In this document: positions 41,198 to 50,305 of the stretch, one piece after another | Layout: each line of letters opens with the position of its first letter | Position numbering within the stretch: the first letter of the stretch is position 1 | Assembly: GCF_026342435.1 (NCBI RefSeq) | Contig: NZ_JAPEMT010000001.1 | Location: 372,001-436,000, forward strand | Length of the DNA: 64,000 nt | Source: Streptomyces sp. NBC_00237 | GTDB taxonomy: Bacteria; Actinomycetota; Actinomycetes; Streptomycetales; Streptomycetaceae | Reading direction: 5' to 3' | Translations under genes and position numbers: made by a program | The notes under the pieces: generated by a model | Told to the model about the DNA's origin: nothing | The model's database searches: none | Seen by the model: only the letters and a program-made list of their open reading frames with translations

Positions 41198-42964
41198 ATG
41201 CAGCATCGGTACAGGTCCCACACGTGCGGCGAGCTCCGCGCCTCCGACGTCGGCGCCGACGTCCGGCTGAGCGGCTGGCTGCACAACCGTCGCGACCTGG
41301 GCGGCATCCTCTTCATCGACCTGCGTGACCACTACGGTCTGGTCCAGCTCGTCGCCCGTCCCGGCACCCCCGCCAACGAGGCCCTCGCGAAGCTGACCAA
41401 GGAGACCGTCGTCCGCATCGACGGCAAGGTCTCCGCCCGTGGCGCGGACAACGTGAACCCCGAGCTGCCGACCGGCGAGGTCGAGATCGAGGTCACCGAG
41501 GTCGAGGTGCTCGGCGCCGCCGCCCCGCTGCCCTTCACGATCAACGCCGAGGACGGGGTGAACGAGGAGCGCCGCCTGGAGTACCGCTTCCTCGACCTGC
41601 GCCGCGAGCGCATGCACCGCAACATCATGCTGCGCTCGTCCGTCATCGCCGCGATCCGCTCGAAGATGGTGGCGCTGGGCTTCAACGAGATGGCGACCCC
41701 GATCCTCACCGCGACCTCCCCCGAGGGCGCCCGTGACTTCGTGGTGCCGTCCCGTCTGAACCCGGGCAAGTTCTACGCCCTCCCCCAGGCCCCGCAGCAG
41801 TTCAAGCAGCTGCTGATGATCTCGGGCTTCGACCGGTACTTCCAGATCGCGCCGTGCTTCCGCGACGAGGACGCCCGCGCCGACCGTTCGCCGGGCGAGT
41901 TCTACCAGCTCGACGTCGAGATGAGCTTCGTCGAGCAGGAAGACGTCTTCCAGCCGATCGAGAAGCTGATGACCGAGCTCTTCACCGAGTTCGGCGGCGG
42001 CCGCGAGGTCACCTCTCCCTTCCCGCGCATCCCGTTCCGCGAGTCGATGCTGAAGTACGGCAACGACAAGCCGGACCTGCGCGCCAAGCTGGAGCTGGTG
42101 GACGTCACGGACGTCTTCGCCGAGTCCGGCTTCAAGGCGTTCGCGGGCAAGCACGTCCGCGCGCTGCCCGTCCCGGACACGGCCGGTCAGTCCCGCAAGT
42201 TCTTCGACGGCCTGGGCGACTACGCGGTCGAGCAGGGCGCGAAGGGCCTGGCCTGGGTCCGCGTCGGCGAGGACGGCCAGCTGGCGGGTCCGATCGCGAA
42301 GTTCCTCACCGAGGACGACGTCAAGGCGCTCACCGACCGGCTCTCGCTGGTCCCCGGCCACGCGGTGTTCTTCGGCGCGGGCGAGTTCGACGAGGTCTCC
42401 AAGATCATGTCGGGCGTGCGCGTCGAGGCCGCGAAGCGTGCGGGCCACTTCGAGGAGGGCGTCTTCCGGTTCTGCTGGATCGTCGACTTCCCGATGTACG
42501 AGAAGGACGAGGAGACCGGCAGGATCGACTTCTCGCACAACCCCTTCTCGATGCCCCAGGGCGGCCTGAAGGACCTGGAGGAGAAGGACCCGCTGGACAT
42601 CCTGGCCTTCCAGTACGACATCGTCTGCAACGGCATCGAGCTGTCCTCCGGCGCGATCCGCAACCACGAGCCCGACCTGATGCTCAAGGCGTTCGAGATC
42701 GCGGGTTACGAGGCCGAGACGGTCGAGCGCGAGTTCGCGGGCATGCTGCGCGCGTTCCGCCTCGGCGCCCCGCCGCACGGCGGCATCGCCCCCGGCGTCG
42801 ACCGCATCGTGATGCTCCTGGCCGACGAGCCGAACATCCGCGAGACCATCGCCTTCCCGCTCAACGGCAACGCCCAGGACCTCATGATGGGCGCTCCGAC
42901 GATCCTGGAGGAGACCCGCCTGCGCGAGCTGAACATCCAGCTGCGGAAGCCGGTCGAGAAGTAG
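41198..42964 (+). CDS. aspS: Aspartyl-tRNA synthetase (possibly non-discriminating)
   Basis: A 588-residue class II synthetase of bacterial type. The OB-fold anticodon-binding domain occupies about residues 1-105, the catalytic core contains motif 2 FRDEDARADRSPGEFYQLDVEMSF and motif 3 GLAPGVDR-like GIAPGVDRIVMLL, and the bacterial GAD insertion lies near residues 285-420. It charges tRNA-Asp; many actinobacteria form Asn-tRNA by transamidation with a non-discriminating enzyme, but this cannot be decided here. The start MQHRYRSHTCGELRASDVG fits the family. A shared bidirectional terminator follows. Confidence 0.97.
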   Translation: MQHRYRSHTCGELRASDVGADVRLSGWLHNRRDLGGILFIDLRDHYGLVQLVARPGTPANEALAKLTKETVVRIDGKVSARGADNVNPELPTGEVEIEVTEVEVLGAAAPLPFTINAEDGVNEERRLEYRFLDLRRERMHRNIMLRSSVIAAIRSKMVALGFNEMATPILTATSPEGARDFVVPSRLNPGKFYALPQAPQQFKQLLMISGFDRYFQIAPCFRDEDARADRSPGEFYQLDVEMSFVEQEDVFQPIEKLMTELFTEFGGGREVTSPFPRIPFRESMLKYGNDKPDLRAKLELVDVTDVFAESGFKAFAGKHVRALPVPDTAGQSRKFFDGLGDYAVEQGAKGLAWVRVGEDGQLAGPIAKFLTEDDVKALTDRLSLVPGHAVFFGAGEFDEVSKIMSGVRVEAAKRAGHFEEGVFRFCWIVDFPMYEKDEETGRIDFSHNPFSMPQGGLKDLEEKDPLDILAFQYDIVCNGIELSSGAIRNHEPDLMLKAFEIAGYEAETVEREFAGMLRAFRLGAPPHGGIAPGVDRIVMLLADEPNIRETIAFPLNGNAQDLMMGAPTILEETRLRELNIQLRKPVEK

Positions 42965-42993
42965 CCCGACGGCTCCCTCTCACCCGCTCGTAC

Positions 42994-43027
42994 GAAGGGC
43001 CCGGAATCCTCGGATTCCGGGCCCTTC
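42994..43027. terminator. Bidirectional terminator between aspS and the third kinase
   Basis: A perfect 16-bp stem GAAGGGCCCGGAATCC with a TC loop, between convergent genes. Confidence 0.85.
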
Positions 43028-43091
43028 GGCATACGGCCCGCCGCCTGCGGCGGAACCCGGCGGGGGCCGGGGGCGGGTCGAGCCGGGGGCA

Positions 43092-44945
43092 CTACCCGGG
43101 CAGTCGCCACAGCTGGTGCTTGTTGCCCGGGGTGCAGGGGTCTACGGCCAGTTGGCGGCCCGCGCCGACGTCGGTGACGCAGCCGTCGCCGACGTAGTAG
43201 TTGATCTGGACCGCACCACCGGCCGCGGGGGTGGTCTTCCAGCCGGTGACGTAACCGGAGTAGCCGGTCGAAGGGGCGAGCACGACGCCGGTCTTCTCGT
43301 CGTAGGCGGGGGCCTGCTTGAGGCCGAGGGCGCTGCCCGCCAGGGTGCAGGCGTGGAACTCGGGGAACTGGTTGCCGCCGGACACCCACCCGAACTGGGT
43401 GTTTCCGCCCGAGACCACCTTGCCGCCGGTGCTCGCGGGGTCGGTCCCGGCCAGGCCCATCTTCCGGCCGCTGCCGACGTTGGTGATCGCGCCCCAGGAG
43501 TCGCCGCCGCAGTTGCCGGGCTTGCCGGGACCGGGCGGCGGCTTGGCACCCCCGCCGCTCCCGGAACCAGAACCGGAACCGCTTCCCGTACCGCCGTCGC
43601 CCTTGCCGGAGTCCGTGTCCTTGCCGCCGGGCCCGGAGCTCGTCCCCGTGCCGGGCTTGTCCTTGCTGTCGTTGCCGCCGGTCGTGGCGCTGTCGCCCTT
43701 GCCCTTGCCTTTGTCCTTGGCACCCCCGTCCTTCGCGGGCCTGCCCGTGGCGGTGGCCCCGGGGGTGCCGTGGGGTGCGGGCGGGAGTGCGGCTCCAGGC
43801 TTCTGACCTGCTGGTACGGAGGATTTCGGGCCTGGCTTGGCGAGGTCGGCCTCCCGGACGTTCGGCATCAGTACGAAGGTGAGCACCGTGGCGGTCGACA
43901 GGACGACGGGCACGGCCACGACCACCGGCTTGGGCAGCCGCTTCCACCACGGCTGCGGTACGGGCACGGACGTGGTCGGCCCGGACACGAGGACGGGCGG
44001 CGCGGACGTCACCTCCGGCACGACCGGAACCGGAACCGGAATCGCAACCGGAGCCGGGGGCATCGGGGGCCGGGCAGCCACCGGAGCCGGGCCAGGAGCC
44101 CCCTCCCCCGCCGAACCCACCGCGGCCCGCGCAGCCGCCGCCATCGTCGCCGCGTCCGCGTGCCTCTCCTCCGGAGCCTTCGCGAGTGCCCGCGCCACGA
44201 AGTCCCGTACCGGAGCGGGGAAGGAGTCCGGGAGGGCGGGGGCGGGTTCGCGGAGGTGCTTGAGGACGATCTCCAGGACGGTGTCCCCGTTGAACGGCGG
44301 CTCCCCGGTGAGGAGTTCGTACGTGACGACGCCCAGCGAGTAGAGGTCGGAGGCCGGGACGATCGCGAGGCCCTCGGCCTGCTCGGGCGCGATGTACAGG
44401 GCCGTGCCCAGCACCGAGTGCGACGCGGTGAGCCGGGAGGCGGCCTTGCTGTGGGCGATGCCGAAGTCGGTGACGGTGATGCGGCCGTCGGCGCGCAGCA
44501 TGAGGTTCGACGGCTTGAGGTCGCGGTGCACGATTCCGCCCCGGTGCGCGGTGTGCAGGGCGTCCAGGGCCTGGGCGACGAGGTCGAGCGCGCGGGCGGC
44601 TGGCATCGGGCCTTCGTCCTCGCGGACCTCGTCCAGCGGTCGGCCGTCGACCAGTTCCATGACGATGTACGCGAGCCGGTCGTCGTCAGGACCGGCCCCG
44701 TCCTGCTCGCCGTAGTCGTGGATGTCGACGATCCCCGGGTGCCCCAGTGAGGCCAGCAGCTTCGCCTCGCGCCGGAAGCGGGCTGCGAACTGCGGGTCCT
44801 CCAGCAGCTTCGGCAGCAGGATCTTCACCGCGACGGAACGTTCCAGCACGGCGTCCCCGGCCCGCCAGACCTCGCCCATCGCGCCGCCGCCGATCCGCTC
44901 GCCCAGCGCGTACCGCCCGCCGAGCACGGTCCCCCGACCCCACAT
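43092..44945 (-). CDS. Ser/Thr protein kinase with Cys-containing beta ectodomain
   Basis: A 617-residue membrane kinase. The catalytic domain (about residues 11-275) has GGGAMGEV, Lys41, HRDLKPSN, DFG and the GTALYIAPEQ activation segment. A Pro/Val-rich linker leads to one transmembrane helix (VVVAVPVVLSTATVLTFVLM). The extracellular part has a Lys/Gly/Ser/Thr/Asp low-complexity spacer, then about 135 residues with four cysteines and GAITNVGSGRKMGLAG, QFGWVSGGNQFPEF and GAGRQLAVDPCTPGNKHQLWRL, which resemble ricin-type beta-trefoil or R-I-C-I-N carbohydrate repeats (QLWRL). A sugar-binding sensor is likely but not proven. No PASTA is present. Confidence 0.93.
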   Translation of the reverse strand: MWGRGTVLGGRYALGERIGGGAMGEVWRAGDAVLERSVAVKILLPKLLEDPQFAARFRREAKLLASLGHPGIVDIHDYGEQDGAGPDDDRLAYIVMELVDGRPLDEVREDEGPMPAARALDLVAQALDALHTAHRGGIVHRDLKPSNLMLRADGRITVTDFGIAHSKAASRLTASHSVLGTALYIAPEQAEGLAIVPASDLYSLGVVTYELLTGEPPFNGDTVLEIVLKHLREPAPALPDSFPAPVRDFVARALAKAPEERHADAATMAAAARAAVGSAGEGAPGPAPVAARPPMPPAPVAIPVPVPVVPEVTSAPPVLVSGPTTSVPVPQPWWKRLPKPVVVAVPVVLSTATVLTFVLMPNVREADLAKPGPKSSVPAGQKPGAALPPAPHGTPGATATGRPAKDGGAKDKGKGKGDSATTGGNDSKDKPGTGTSSGPGGKDTDSGKGDGGTGSGSGSGSGSGGGAKPPPGPGKPGNCGGDSWGAITNVGSGRKMGLAGTDPASTGGKVVSGGNTQFGWVSGGNQFPEFHACTLAGSALGLKQAPAYDEKTGVVLAPSTGYSGYVTGWKTTPAAGGAVQINYYVGDGCVTDVGAGRQLAVDPCTPGNKHQLWRLPG

Positions 44946-45076
44946 GCGTACTTCCCCCTACGGTGTGACCAGAGTTGCTGCTGTGCGCCGCGAGCGAGTC
45001 TGCCAGACCGCGCTGTGGGCAAGTCCTTGAGGGGCAGGGGGACTTGGTGCCGTCCGACATGTCCGTACGTACGACG

Positions 45077-45107
45077 AAGGGCCCGGGATCGTCACGACCC
45101 CGGGCCC
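45077..45107 (-). terminator. Terminator of metG
   Basis: Perfect 10-bp stem AGGGCCCGGG / CCCGGGCCCT with an internal TCG/CGA extension, 25 bases beyond the metG stop. Confidence 0.75.
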
Positions 45108-45131
45108 TCCACCACGTACCGCATCAAGGAG

Positions 45132-46742
45132 CTACGCGGCGGGCTTCTCCTCCAGGCGCGGGAACAGCACCGCGCCCTTCGTCACCGTCGCGCCGACCGG
45201 GAGCTGCCCCCAGACACCGGCGTCCTGCACCTTCTGCGCGGCGAGCGCACCCAGCCCGGCGGCCTCCGCGCCCAGCGAGTCCCACAGCTTCTGGGAGGTC
45301 TCCGGCATGACCGGGTTGAGCAGGACGGCCATCGCGCGCAGCGACTCGGCGGAGGTGTAGAGGATGGTAGCGAGCCGCGCCCGGCCCTCCTCCGACTCGT
45401 CCTTGGCGACCTTCCACGGCTCCTGCTCCGTGATGTAGCCGTTGACCTGCTTCACGAAGTCGAAGATCGCCAGGATGCCGCCCTGGAAGTCCTGCTCCTC
45501 GCCGATCAGCCGGTCCGCCTCGGCGACGGCCTTCGCGAGGCCCTCGTGCACGGCCTTCTCGGCGTCGCCGGAAGCGTCACCGGAGGGCAGGGCTCCGCCG
45601 AAGTACTTGCCGACCATGGCGGCCACGCGTGAGGCGAGGTTGCCGTAGTCGTTGGCCAGCTCGGAGGTGTAACGGGCGGTGAAGTCCTCCCACGAGAAGG
45701 AGCCGTCGCTGCCGAAGGAGATGGCGCGCAGGAAGTACCAGCGGTACGCGTCCACGCCGAAGTGCGAGGTCAGGTCCTGCGGCTTGATGCCGGTCAGGTT
45801 CGACTTCGACATCTTCTCGCCGCCGACCATCAGCCAGCCGTTCGCGACGACCTTGCCGGGGAGCGGGAGGCCCTGCGCCATCAGCATCGCGGGCCAGATC
45901 ACCGCGTGGAAGCGCAGGATGTCCTTGCCGACGAGGTGGATGTTCGCGGGGAACGTCTCGTCGAACTTCTCCTGGTTGGAGCCGTAACCGGCCGCCGTCG
46001 CGTAGTTCAGCAGCGCGTCGACCCACACGTAGATGACGTGCTTGTCGTCCCACGGGACCGGGACGCCCCAGTCGAAGGTCGAGCGGGAGATGGAGAGGTC
46101 CTGGAGGCCCTGCTTGACGAAGTTCACGACCTCGTTGCGCGCGGACTCCGGCTGGATGAAGCCCGGGTTGGCCTCGTAGAACTCCAGCAGCTTCGGGCCG
46201 TACTCGCTCAGCTTGAAGAAGTAGTTCTCCTCCTTGAGGATCTCCACCGGCTTCTTGTGGATGGGACAGAGCTTCGTCCCGTCCTCGGCCTCGATGAGAT
46301 CGCCCGGGAGCTTGTACTCCTCGCAGCCCACGCAGTACGGGCCCTCGTAGCCGCCCTTGTAGATCTCGCCCTTGTCGAAGAGGTCCTGCACGAACTCCTG
46401 CACACGGTCCGTGTGACGCTTCTCCGTGGTGCGGATGAAGTCGTCGTTCGCGATGTTCAGGTGCTCCCAGAGGGGCTTCCAGGCTTCGGTGACGAGCTTG
46501 TCGCACCACTCCTGGGGGGAGACGCCGTTCGCCTCGGCCGTGCGCATGATCTTCTGACCGTGCTCGTCCGTGCCGGTGAGGTACCACACCTTCTCGCCGC
46601 GCTGACGGTGCCAGCGCGTGAGCACGTCGCCTGCGACGGTCGTGTAGGCGTGGCCCAGGTGAGGAGCGTCGTTGACGTAGTAAATGGGGGTCGTGACGTA
46701 GTACGCCGCCGACTCCTGCTTCTCGATTCCAGTGGCCGCCAT
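45132..46742 (-). CDS. metG: Methionyl-tRNA synthetase
   Basis: A 536-residue class I synthetase. The HIGH-type motif is in PIYYVNDAPHLGHAYTT, the zinc-binding knuckle is CVGCEEY...LCPIHKKP (CxxC...CxxH) and the KMSKS loop is GEKMSKSNL. The C-terminal helical anticodon-binding domain follows (about 390-500). No C-terminal EMAP-like dimerisation domain is present. The start MAATGIEKQES gives a short non-conserved leader. The gene ends with a separate terminator, and the vWA gene upstream on the same strand has its own hairpin, so metG is probably monocistronic. Confidence 0.97.
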   Translation of the reverse strand: MAATGIEKQESAAYYVTTPIYYVNDAPHLGHAYTTVAGDVLTRWHRQRGEKVWYLTGTDEHGQKIMRTAEANGVSPQEWCDKLVTEAWKPLWEHLNIANDDFIRTTEKRHTDRVQEFVQDLFDKGEIYKGGYEGPYCVGCEEYKLPGDLIEAEDGTKLCPIHKKPVEILKEENYFFKLSEYGPKLLEFYEANPGFIQPESARNEVVNFVKQGLQDLSISRSTFDWGVPVPWDDKHVIYVWVDALLNYATAAGYGSNQEKFDETFPANIHLVGKDILRFHAVIWPAMLMAQGLPLPGKVVANGWLMVGGEKMSKSNLTGIKPQDLTSHFGVDAYRWYFLRAISFGSDGSFSWEDFTARYTSELANDYGNLASRVAAMVGKYFGGALPSGDASGDAEKAVHEGLAKAVAEADRLIGEEQDFQGGILAIFDFVKQVNGYITEQEPWKVAKDESEEGRARLATILYTSAESLRAMAVLLNPVMPETSQKLWDSLGAEAAGLGALAAQKVQDAGVWGQLPVGATVTKGAVLFPRLEEKPAA

Positions 46743-46766
46743 GCAGAAATCTTAAGTGGTACGGAG

Positions 46767-46800
46767 GGGCGCCCTCACCTGCATAGAGGTGAGGGCGCCC
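46767..46800 (-). terminator. Terminator after the vWA gene
   Basis: Perfect 14-bp stem GGGCGCCCTCACCT with GCATAG loop between the vWA stop and the metG start. Confidence 0.85.
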
Positions 46801-46823
46801 GGGGGCCGTGCCGTCCGCTGCGG

Positions 46824-48344
46824 TCAGCCCTTGAGCCACTCCGCCGAACCGGCCAGCAGGCCCTTGAACAGGGCGGCGTCGGTGAGGTCGGCGGGGGCGG
46901 GGCCCGCGTGGAAGAACGCGGCGTTGTCGACGTCCAGCTTGCGGAGGTAGTCGAAGCCCTTGGCGTCGGTGTCGCCGAACGCGACGAACTGCCAGAAGAG
47001 GGGGAGGCGGGCCGCTTCGGCGAGGGCCGCGGTGGCCGCCCCCTTGGCCTCGGGGGCGCCGTCGGTCTGGAAGATCACGAGGGCGGGGCCTTCGTAGTCG
47101 GCGGCGTGCTTCTCGTAGTGGTCGACGATCTCCTCGACGGCGCGGTGGTAGCTGGTGCGGCCCATGTGACCGAGCCCGGCGTGCAGGGCGTCGACCTTGC
47201 CGTCGACGTCGGCGAGGGTCAGCTCGCCGGTGCCGTCGATGTCGGTCGAGAAGAAGACGACGGGGACGGTGGGGTCCTCGTGGAGGTGCGCGGCGAGGGC
47301 GAGGGTCTGCTGACCGAGCTTCTGGGCGCTGCCGTCCTTGTAGTACGGACGCATGGAGCCGGAGCGGTCGAGGACCAGGTACACCCGGGCGCGGGCGGTC
47401 CCGGGGACCTCGGCCTTCCTGAGCGCGGCACCTGCGGCGCGGTGGGGCGCGGCGAGCTTGGGGGCGAGCTTCTTGATGTGGGCGGGGGTGGGGAGGGGGG
47501 CCGGGGCGTCGGGCTGGGGCTCGGGCTCGGCGGTAGCGGCGGGCGCGGGGGTGGGCTCGGGTTCGGTGGCGGGCTCGGGTTCGGTGGCGGGCTCGGGCTT
47601 CGGCTCCGGGGTCGGCTCGGGTTCGGCGGCGGCGGAGGGCTCCGGCTCCGGGGTCGGTTCCGGTTCCGGGGCGGTCTGCTCCGGGACGGCGTTCGGGGTG
47701 GAGAGGTCCGCTTCCTCAAGGAGCGCTTCCGGGGCCGTGTCGCGGTCCGTCTGAGCGGGGAGGCGGCCCTCGGCCGAGGTCGGCGCGGGGCTCGGCTCGT
47801 CCTTCGGGGCGGACTGGGCCGGGACCGCCGGGGCGGTCTCCTCGGGCGCGGTCTCCTCGGACACGGGGGACGCGGGCTCCGTCACGGCTTCCGCAGCGGG
47901 CTTCTCCTCCGGGACGGGCTCGGCCTCGGGCGCGACCTCGGGACGTACGGATTCCGGCTGTACGGGCTCCGGCTGTACGGGTTCCGGCAGCGCGGGCTCC
48001 GCCACGGCCTCCGTCGCAGTCTCGGCGGGAGCCGGGTCCTGCTTCGGCGGAGTCACCCGCTTCGGGTTGTCGAAAGCCTCCGCCACCAGGTCCGCCGCCA
48101 GGGACGGCGAGCGCGGCGCGGGCTCAGCGGGGGTCGGCGCGGACGCGGGCTCCTGGGTCGCGGAGCCCGAATTTCCCTCGCCGGAGGGCGAGTTGGCACT
48201 CGACCTGGCGTCGGGCGCTTCGACGGCCCCCTGCGTGCGTTCGGCCTGTGACGGGACCGACGGCGTCGACGTCGCCGCCGAAGGCTCGTCGACCTGTTCC
48301 GTCCGACCGCCGAACACCTTGCGCAGCAAGCTCCGAATGCCCAT
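46824..48344 (-). CDS. vWA domain protein (TerF/TerY-like) with long disordered N-terminus
   Basis: A 506-residue cytoplasmic protein. The first 300 residues are Pro/Glu/Ala-rich low complexity (repeats such as [12 protein letters not shown]) with a short ordered start [13 protein letters not shown] that could bind a membrane. The C-terminal 210 residues are a von Willebrand A domain with the MIDAS sequence [13 protein letters not shown], a Thr in [12 protein letters not shown] and an Asp in [20 protein letters not shown] and FDYLRKLD are typical of TerF/YfbK-type stress proteins. Tellurite-resistance partners (TerD, TerC) are not in the window. Function may be scaffold for stress signalling; speculative. 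Confidence 0.88.
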   Translation of the reverse strand: MGIRSLLRKVFGGRTEQVDEPSAATSTPSVPSQAERTQGAVEAPDARSSANSPSGEGNSGSATQEPASAPTPAEPAPRSPSLAADLVAEAFDNPKRVTPPKQDPAPAETATEAVAEPALPEPVQPEPVQPESVRPEVAPEAEPVPEEKPAAEAVTEPASPVSEETAPEETAPAVPAQSAPKDEPSPAPTSAEGRLPAQTDRDTAPEALLEEADLSTPNAVPEQTAPEPEPTPEPEPSAAAEPEPTPEPKPEPATEPEPATEPEPTPAPAATAEPEPQPDAPAPLPTPAHIKKLAPKLAAPHRAAGAALRKAEVPGTARARVYLVLDRSGSMRPYYKDGSAQKLGQQTLALAAHLHEDPTVPVVFFSTDIDGTGELTLADVDGKVDALHAGLGHMGRTSYHRAVEEIVDHYEKHAADYEGPALVIFQTDGAPEAKGAATAALAEAARLPLFWQFVAFGDTDAKGFDYLRKLDVDNAAFFHAGPAPADLTDAALFKGLLAGSAEWLKG

Positions 48345-48678
48345 GGGCGAGCCTTTCGAGTGAGTTGAGTGCGTTGTTTGTCATGTCCGTACTGGAGGGA
48401 TTGATCCCTGACCAGGGGTGACACGTAAGGTTAGCGGCCGCTTTTGCACGACTGGAGCAACGGCCGGAGCAGTCGATTCCACGGCCCCCGCACAAGGCTT
48501 CTTAGTCCCTGATTGCTCCACACGAGTGGCGTTTGTCCGAAGAACTGCGAATCGGGGTGGCGGTCCAGCCGTTCCTGTGCGTCATCCGCATCATAAGGAA
48601 AGTACGAAAACCGGACATCCCGGGCTCGCAACTCGACGTGCCCGGACCCGCACTGACGCACCTTCAAGGAGCCGTGCC
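48345..48678. promoter_or_regulatory. Divergent intergenic region, vWA / secreted protein
   Basis: The 334 bases contain no gene. AATCCCTCC-like and GATCCCTGACCAGGGG pieces form small dyads near 48400-48420. A ribosome site AAGGAG is placed 7 bases before the plus-strand gene. I could not assign promoters. Confidence 0.4.
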
Positions 48679-49092
48679 ATGAAGACGATGTGGACCGCAC
48701 TGATCAGCGCGATTGTCGCGCTCCTCGCGATGCTGGGCTTCGCCGCCCCGGCGTCCGCCGCCGCTGCCGCCGCGCCCACCGACCGTTCCTCCGACGCCCC
48801 GCAGCCGGTCGCCCCCGCTGCCGTCGAGCGGACCGCCGTTCCAGCGGGGAGGCTCGCCGAAGCACCGGCGGCGACATGGTGGAGGGCGGACACGCTGACG
48901 CGTTCCGTGCCGCCCACCATGAAGCAGCGGATCGGCGCGGAGGCGCACGGCGGCTCCCCGTCGGCCCGCAAGGTACCGGCACTGGACGCGCTGGACGGTC
49001 TGGGCGGCCTGACGGCGAAGAGCCTCGCGGACGAGGCGGCGGCGCAGGCGGCGACGCGGGGCGAGGGCGCCAAGACCCACGTCGCAGCGTGA
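48679..49092 (+). CDS. Small exported protein (DUF6344-like)
   Basis: A 137-residue protein. An N-terminal signal peptide or anchor (MKTMWTALISAIVALLAMLGFAAPASA) is followed by an Ala/Pro-rich region and a conserved-looking block SVPPTMKQRIGAEAHGGSPSARKVP that I recall from the Streptomyces DUF6344 group. A C-terminal Ala/Glu region ends AKTHVAA. AAGGAG with good spacing fixes the start. Its role is unknown. A long GC hairpin and a 7-bp repeat array follow. Confidence 0.75.
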   Translation: MKTMWTALISAIVALLAMLGFAAPASAAAAAAPTDRSSDAPQPVAPAAVERTAVPAGRLAEAPAATWWRADTLTRSVPPTMKQRIGAEAHGGSPSARKVPALDALDGLGGLTAKSLADEAAAQAATRGEGAKTHVAA

Positions 49093-49094
49093 CT

Positions 49095-49136
49095 TCCGGT
49101 ACGTTCCCCGGCCCGTCGGCCGGACCGCGTACCGGA
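49095..49136 (+). terminator. Two-tier hairpin terminator
   Basis: Outer stem TCCGGTACG / CGTACCGGA (49095-49103, 49128-49136) encloses CCGGCC-CGTC-GGCCGG; located just after the stop. Confidence 0.65.
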
Positions 49137-49145
49137 GAGCCTGCC

Positions 49146-49221
49146 CAGCACGCAGCACGCAGCACGCAGCACGCAGCACGCAGCACGCAGCACGCAGCAC
49201 GCAGCACGCAGCACGCAGCAC
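49146..49221. repeat. Heptamer microsatellite (CAGCACG)n
   Basis: About 10.9 perfect copies of CAGCACG in 76 bases, followed to 49258 by degenerate CACCCACCACG variants. It lies in the gap between two convergent genes, outside any credible reading frame. Confidence 0.95.
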
Positions 49222-49300
49222 CCACCACGCACCACGCAGCACGCAGCACCCACCACGCCGTGCCGCAGTACCCCCGGAGCCGTATCCCGGGTGAAAACCC

Positions 49301-50119
49301 CTAAGCGGAAGCACCACCGGCAGAGGCAGTTCCGAGTCTGAACTCCAGTCCGTCCAGGACGCGCTGGAGTCCGTAGTCGAACTTCTCCCCCCGGACCTGC
49401 TCGGGCGTCTTCCCCCGGTAGTTGTCCAGCCCCTCCCGCAGTCGCGGATGAACCTCCGTGGCCTGCACCGAGGCGTCGGTGAGGCTCTCGATCCACTCCG
49501 CCTCGCTCATGCCACTGCGAGCGATCAACGACAACTGCGCGGCCTCGCTGGTCGCGTACCCGATGACGTACGAGAACACCGCGCTCAGAGCCAGATCGGT
49601 CTCTTCGGCGGCGAATCCCGCCGACCCGATGACACCGGCCAGCCGCTCCGTCATGCGCATCACGTTCGGCCCCAGGTGGACGAGTCCCACCTGACCCAGT
49701 ACCGAAGCCATCCACGGGTGGCGGATCGCCATCGCCCGCACGCTGTACGCACTGCGGACCGTGGCCTCGCGCCAGCCCAACTCCCCGGTCACCGCCGGGA
49801 CTTCGAGTTCTCCGTAGATCTCGTCCACGACCAGCTCGATGAGCTCGTCCTTGTTGGCGACATGCCGGTAGAGGGATGTCGCGCCGGCGCCCAGACGGGT
49901 GCCGAGCTTTCGCATGCTCAAGGACTCGATGCCGTCGGCGTCCAGCAGGAGTACCGCCTCCGCGACGATCTGCTCCCGGCTGAGCTGCTCGCGCTGCTTG
50001 GGGCGCGGGCGCGTCCACACGGAGGCGACGGGCTGCGCCTGAGCGGACTTGCCGGGCCTATCGGCCTTGCCTGCCTCGCCTGCCTTGCCTGCCTTGTCAG
50101 GCTTGCCGGTCGTCGCCAT
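49301..50119 (-). CDS. TetR-family regulator (TetR_C type)
   Basis: A 272-residue regulator. After a Lys/Gly/Ala-rich N-terminal tail of about 45 residues (MATTGKPDKAGKAGEAGKAD) comes the TetR helix-turn-helix LSREQIVAEAVLLLDADGIESLSMRKLGTRLGAGATSLYRHVANKDELIELVVDEI. The long C-terminal ligand domain (about 110-270) belongs to the TetR_C/TetR class seen in drug-efflux repressors. AAGGGATCC lies before the ATG at 50119. It is divergent from the MFS exporter, with two operator-like palindromes between them. Confidence 0.93.
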   Translation of the reverse strand: MATTGKPDKAGKAGEAGKADRPGKSAQAQPVASVWTRPRPKQREQLSREQIVAEAVLLLDADGIESLSMRKLGTRLGAGATSLYRHVANKDELIELVVDEIYGELEVPAVTGELGWREATVRSAYSVRAMAIRHPWMASVLGQVGLVHLGPNVMRMTERLAGVIGSAGFAAEETDLALSAVFSYVIGYATSEAAQLSLIARSGMSEAEWIESLTDASVQATEVHPRLREGLDNYRGKTPEQVRGEKFDYGLQRVLDGLEFRLGTASAGGASA

Positions 50120-50212
50120 GCCGGGATCCCTTCCTTCGTTCTTCCTCGCCGTACCGCCTCGCCGCACTGCGGTTCCCTCTGACGTCCACCGTAGCGCACG
50201 CCGTTTCCCCAT

Positions 50213-50247
50213 TGCGCACACCGTGCGCTGTGCGTACAGTGTGCGCA
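50213..50247. promoter_or_regulatory. Double TetR operator between tetR and MFS genes
   Basis: TGCGTACAGTGTGCGCA (50231-50247) is a near-perfect 17-bp dyad of the form TGCG-N-ACA-N-TGT-N-CGCA. TGCGCACACCGTGCGCT (50213-50229) is a second, weaker copy 18 bp away. Both lie in the shared divergent promoter. Confidence 0.7.
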
Positions 50248-50305
50248 TCGAGAGCACGGCGTACGCCTAGCCCTTCAACCGGGCGTCGGACAACGGAGGT
50301 TGGTC

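Noticed and set aside
40760..42778. Long minus-strand frame opposite aspS
   Set aside because: Antisense of a certain aspS gene; no domain logic and codon third positions belong to the plus strand.
49146..49258. CRISPR-like array
   Set aside because: Units are 7 bp without spacers of constant size; no cas genes in the window.
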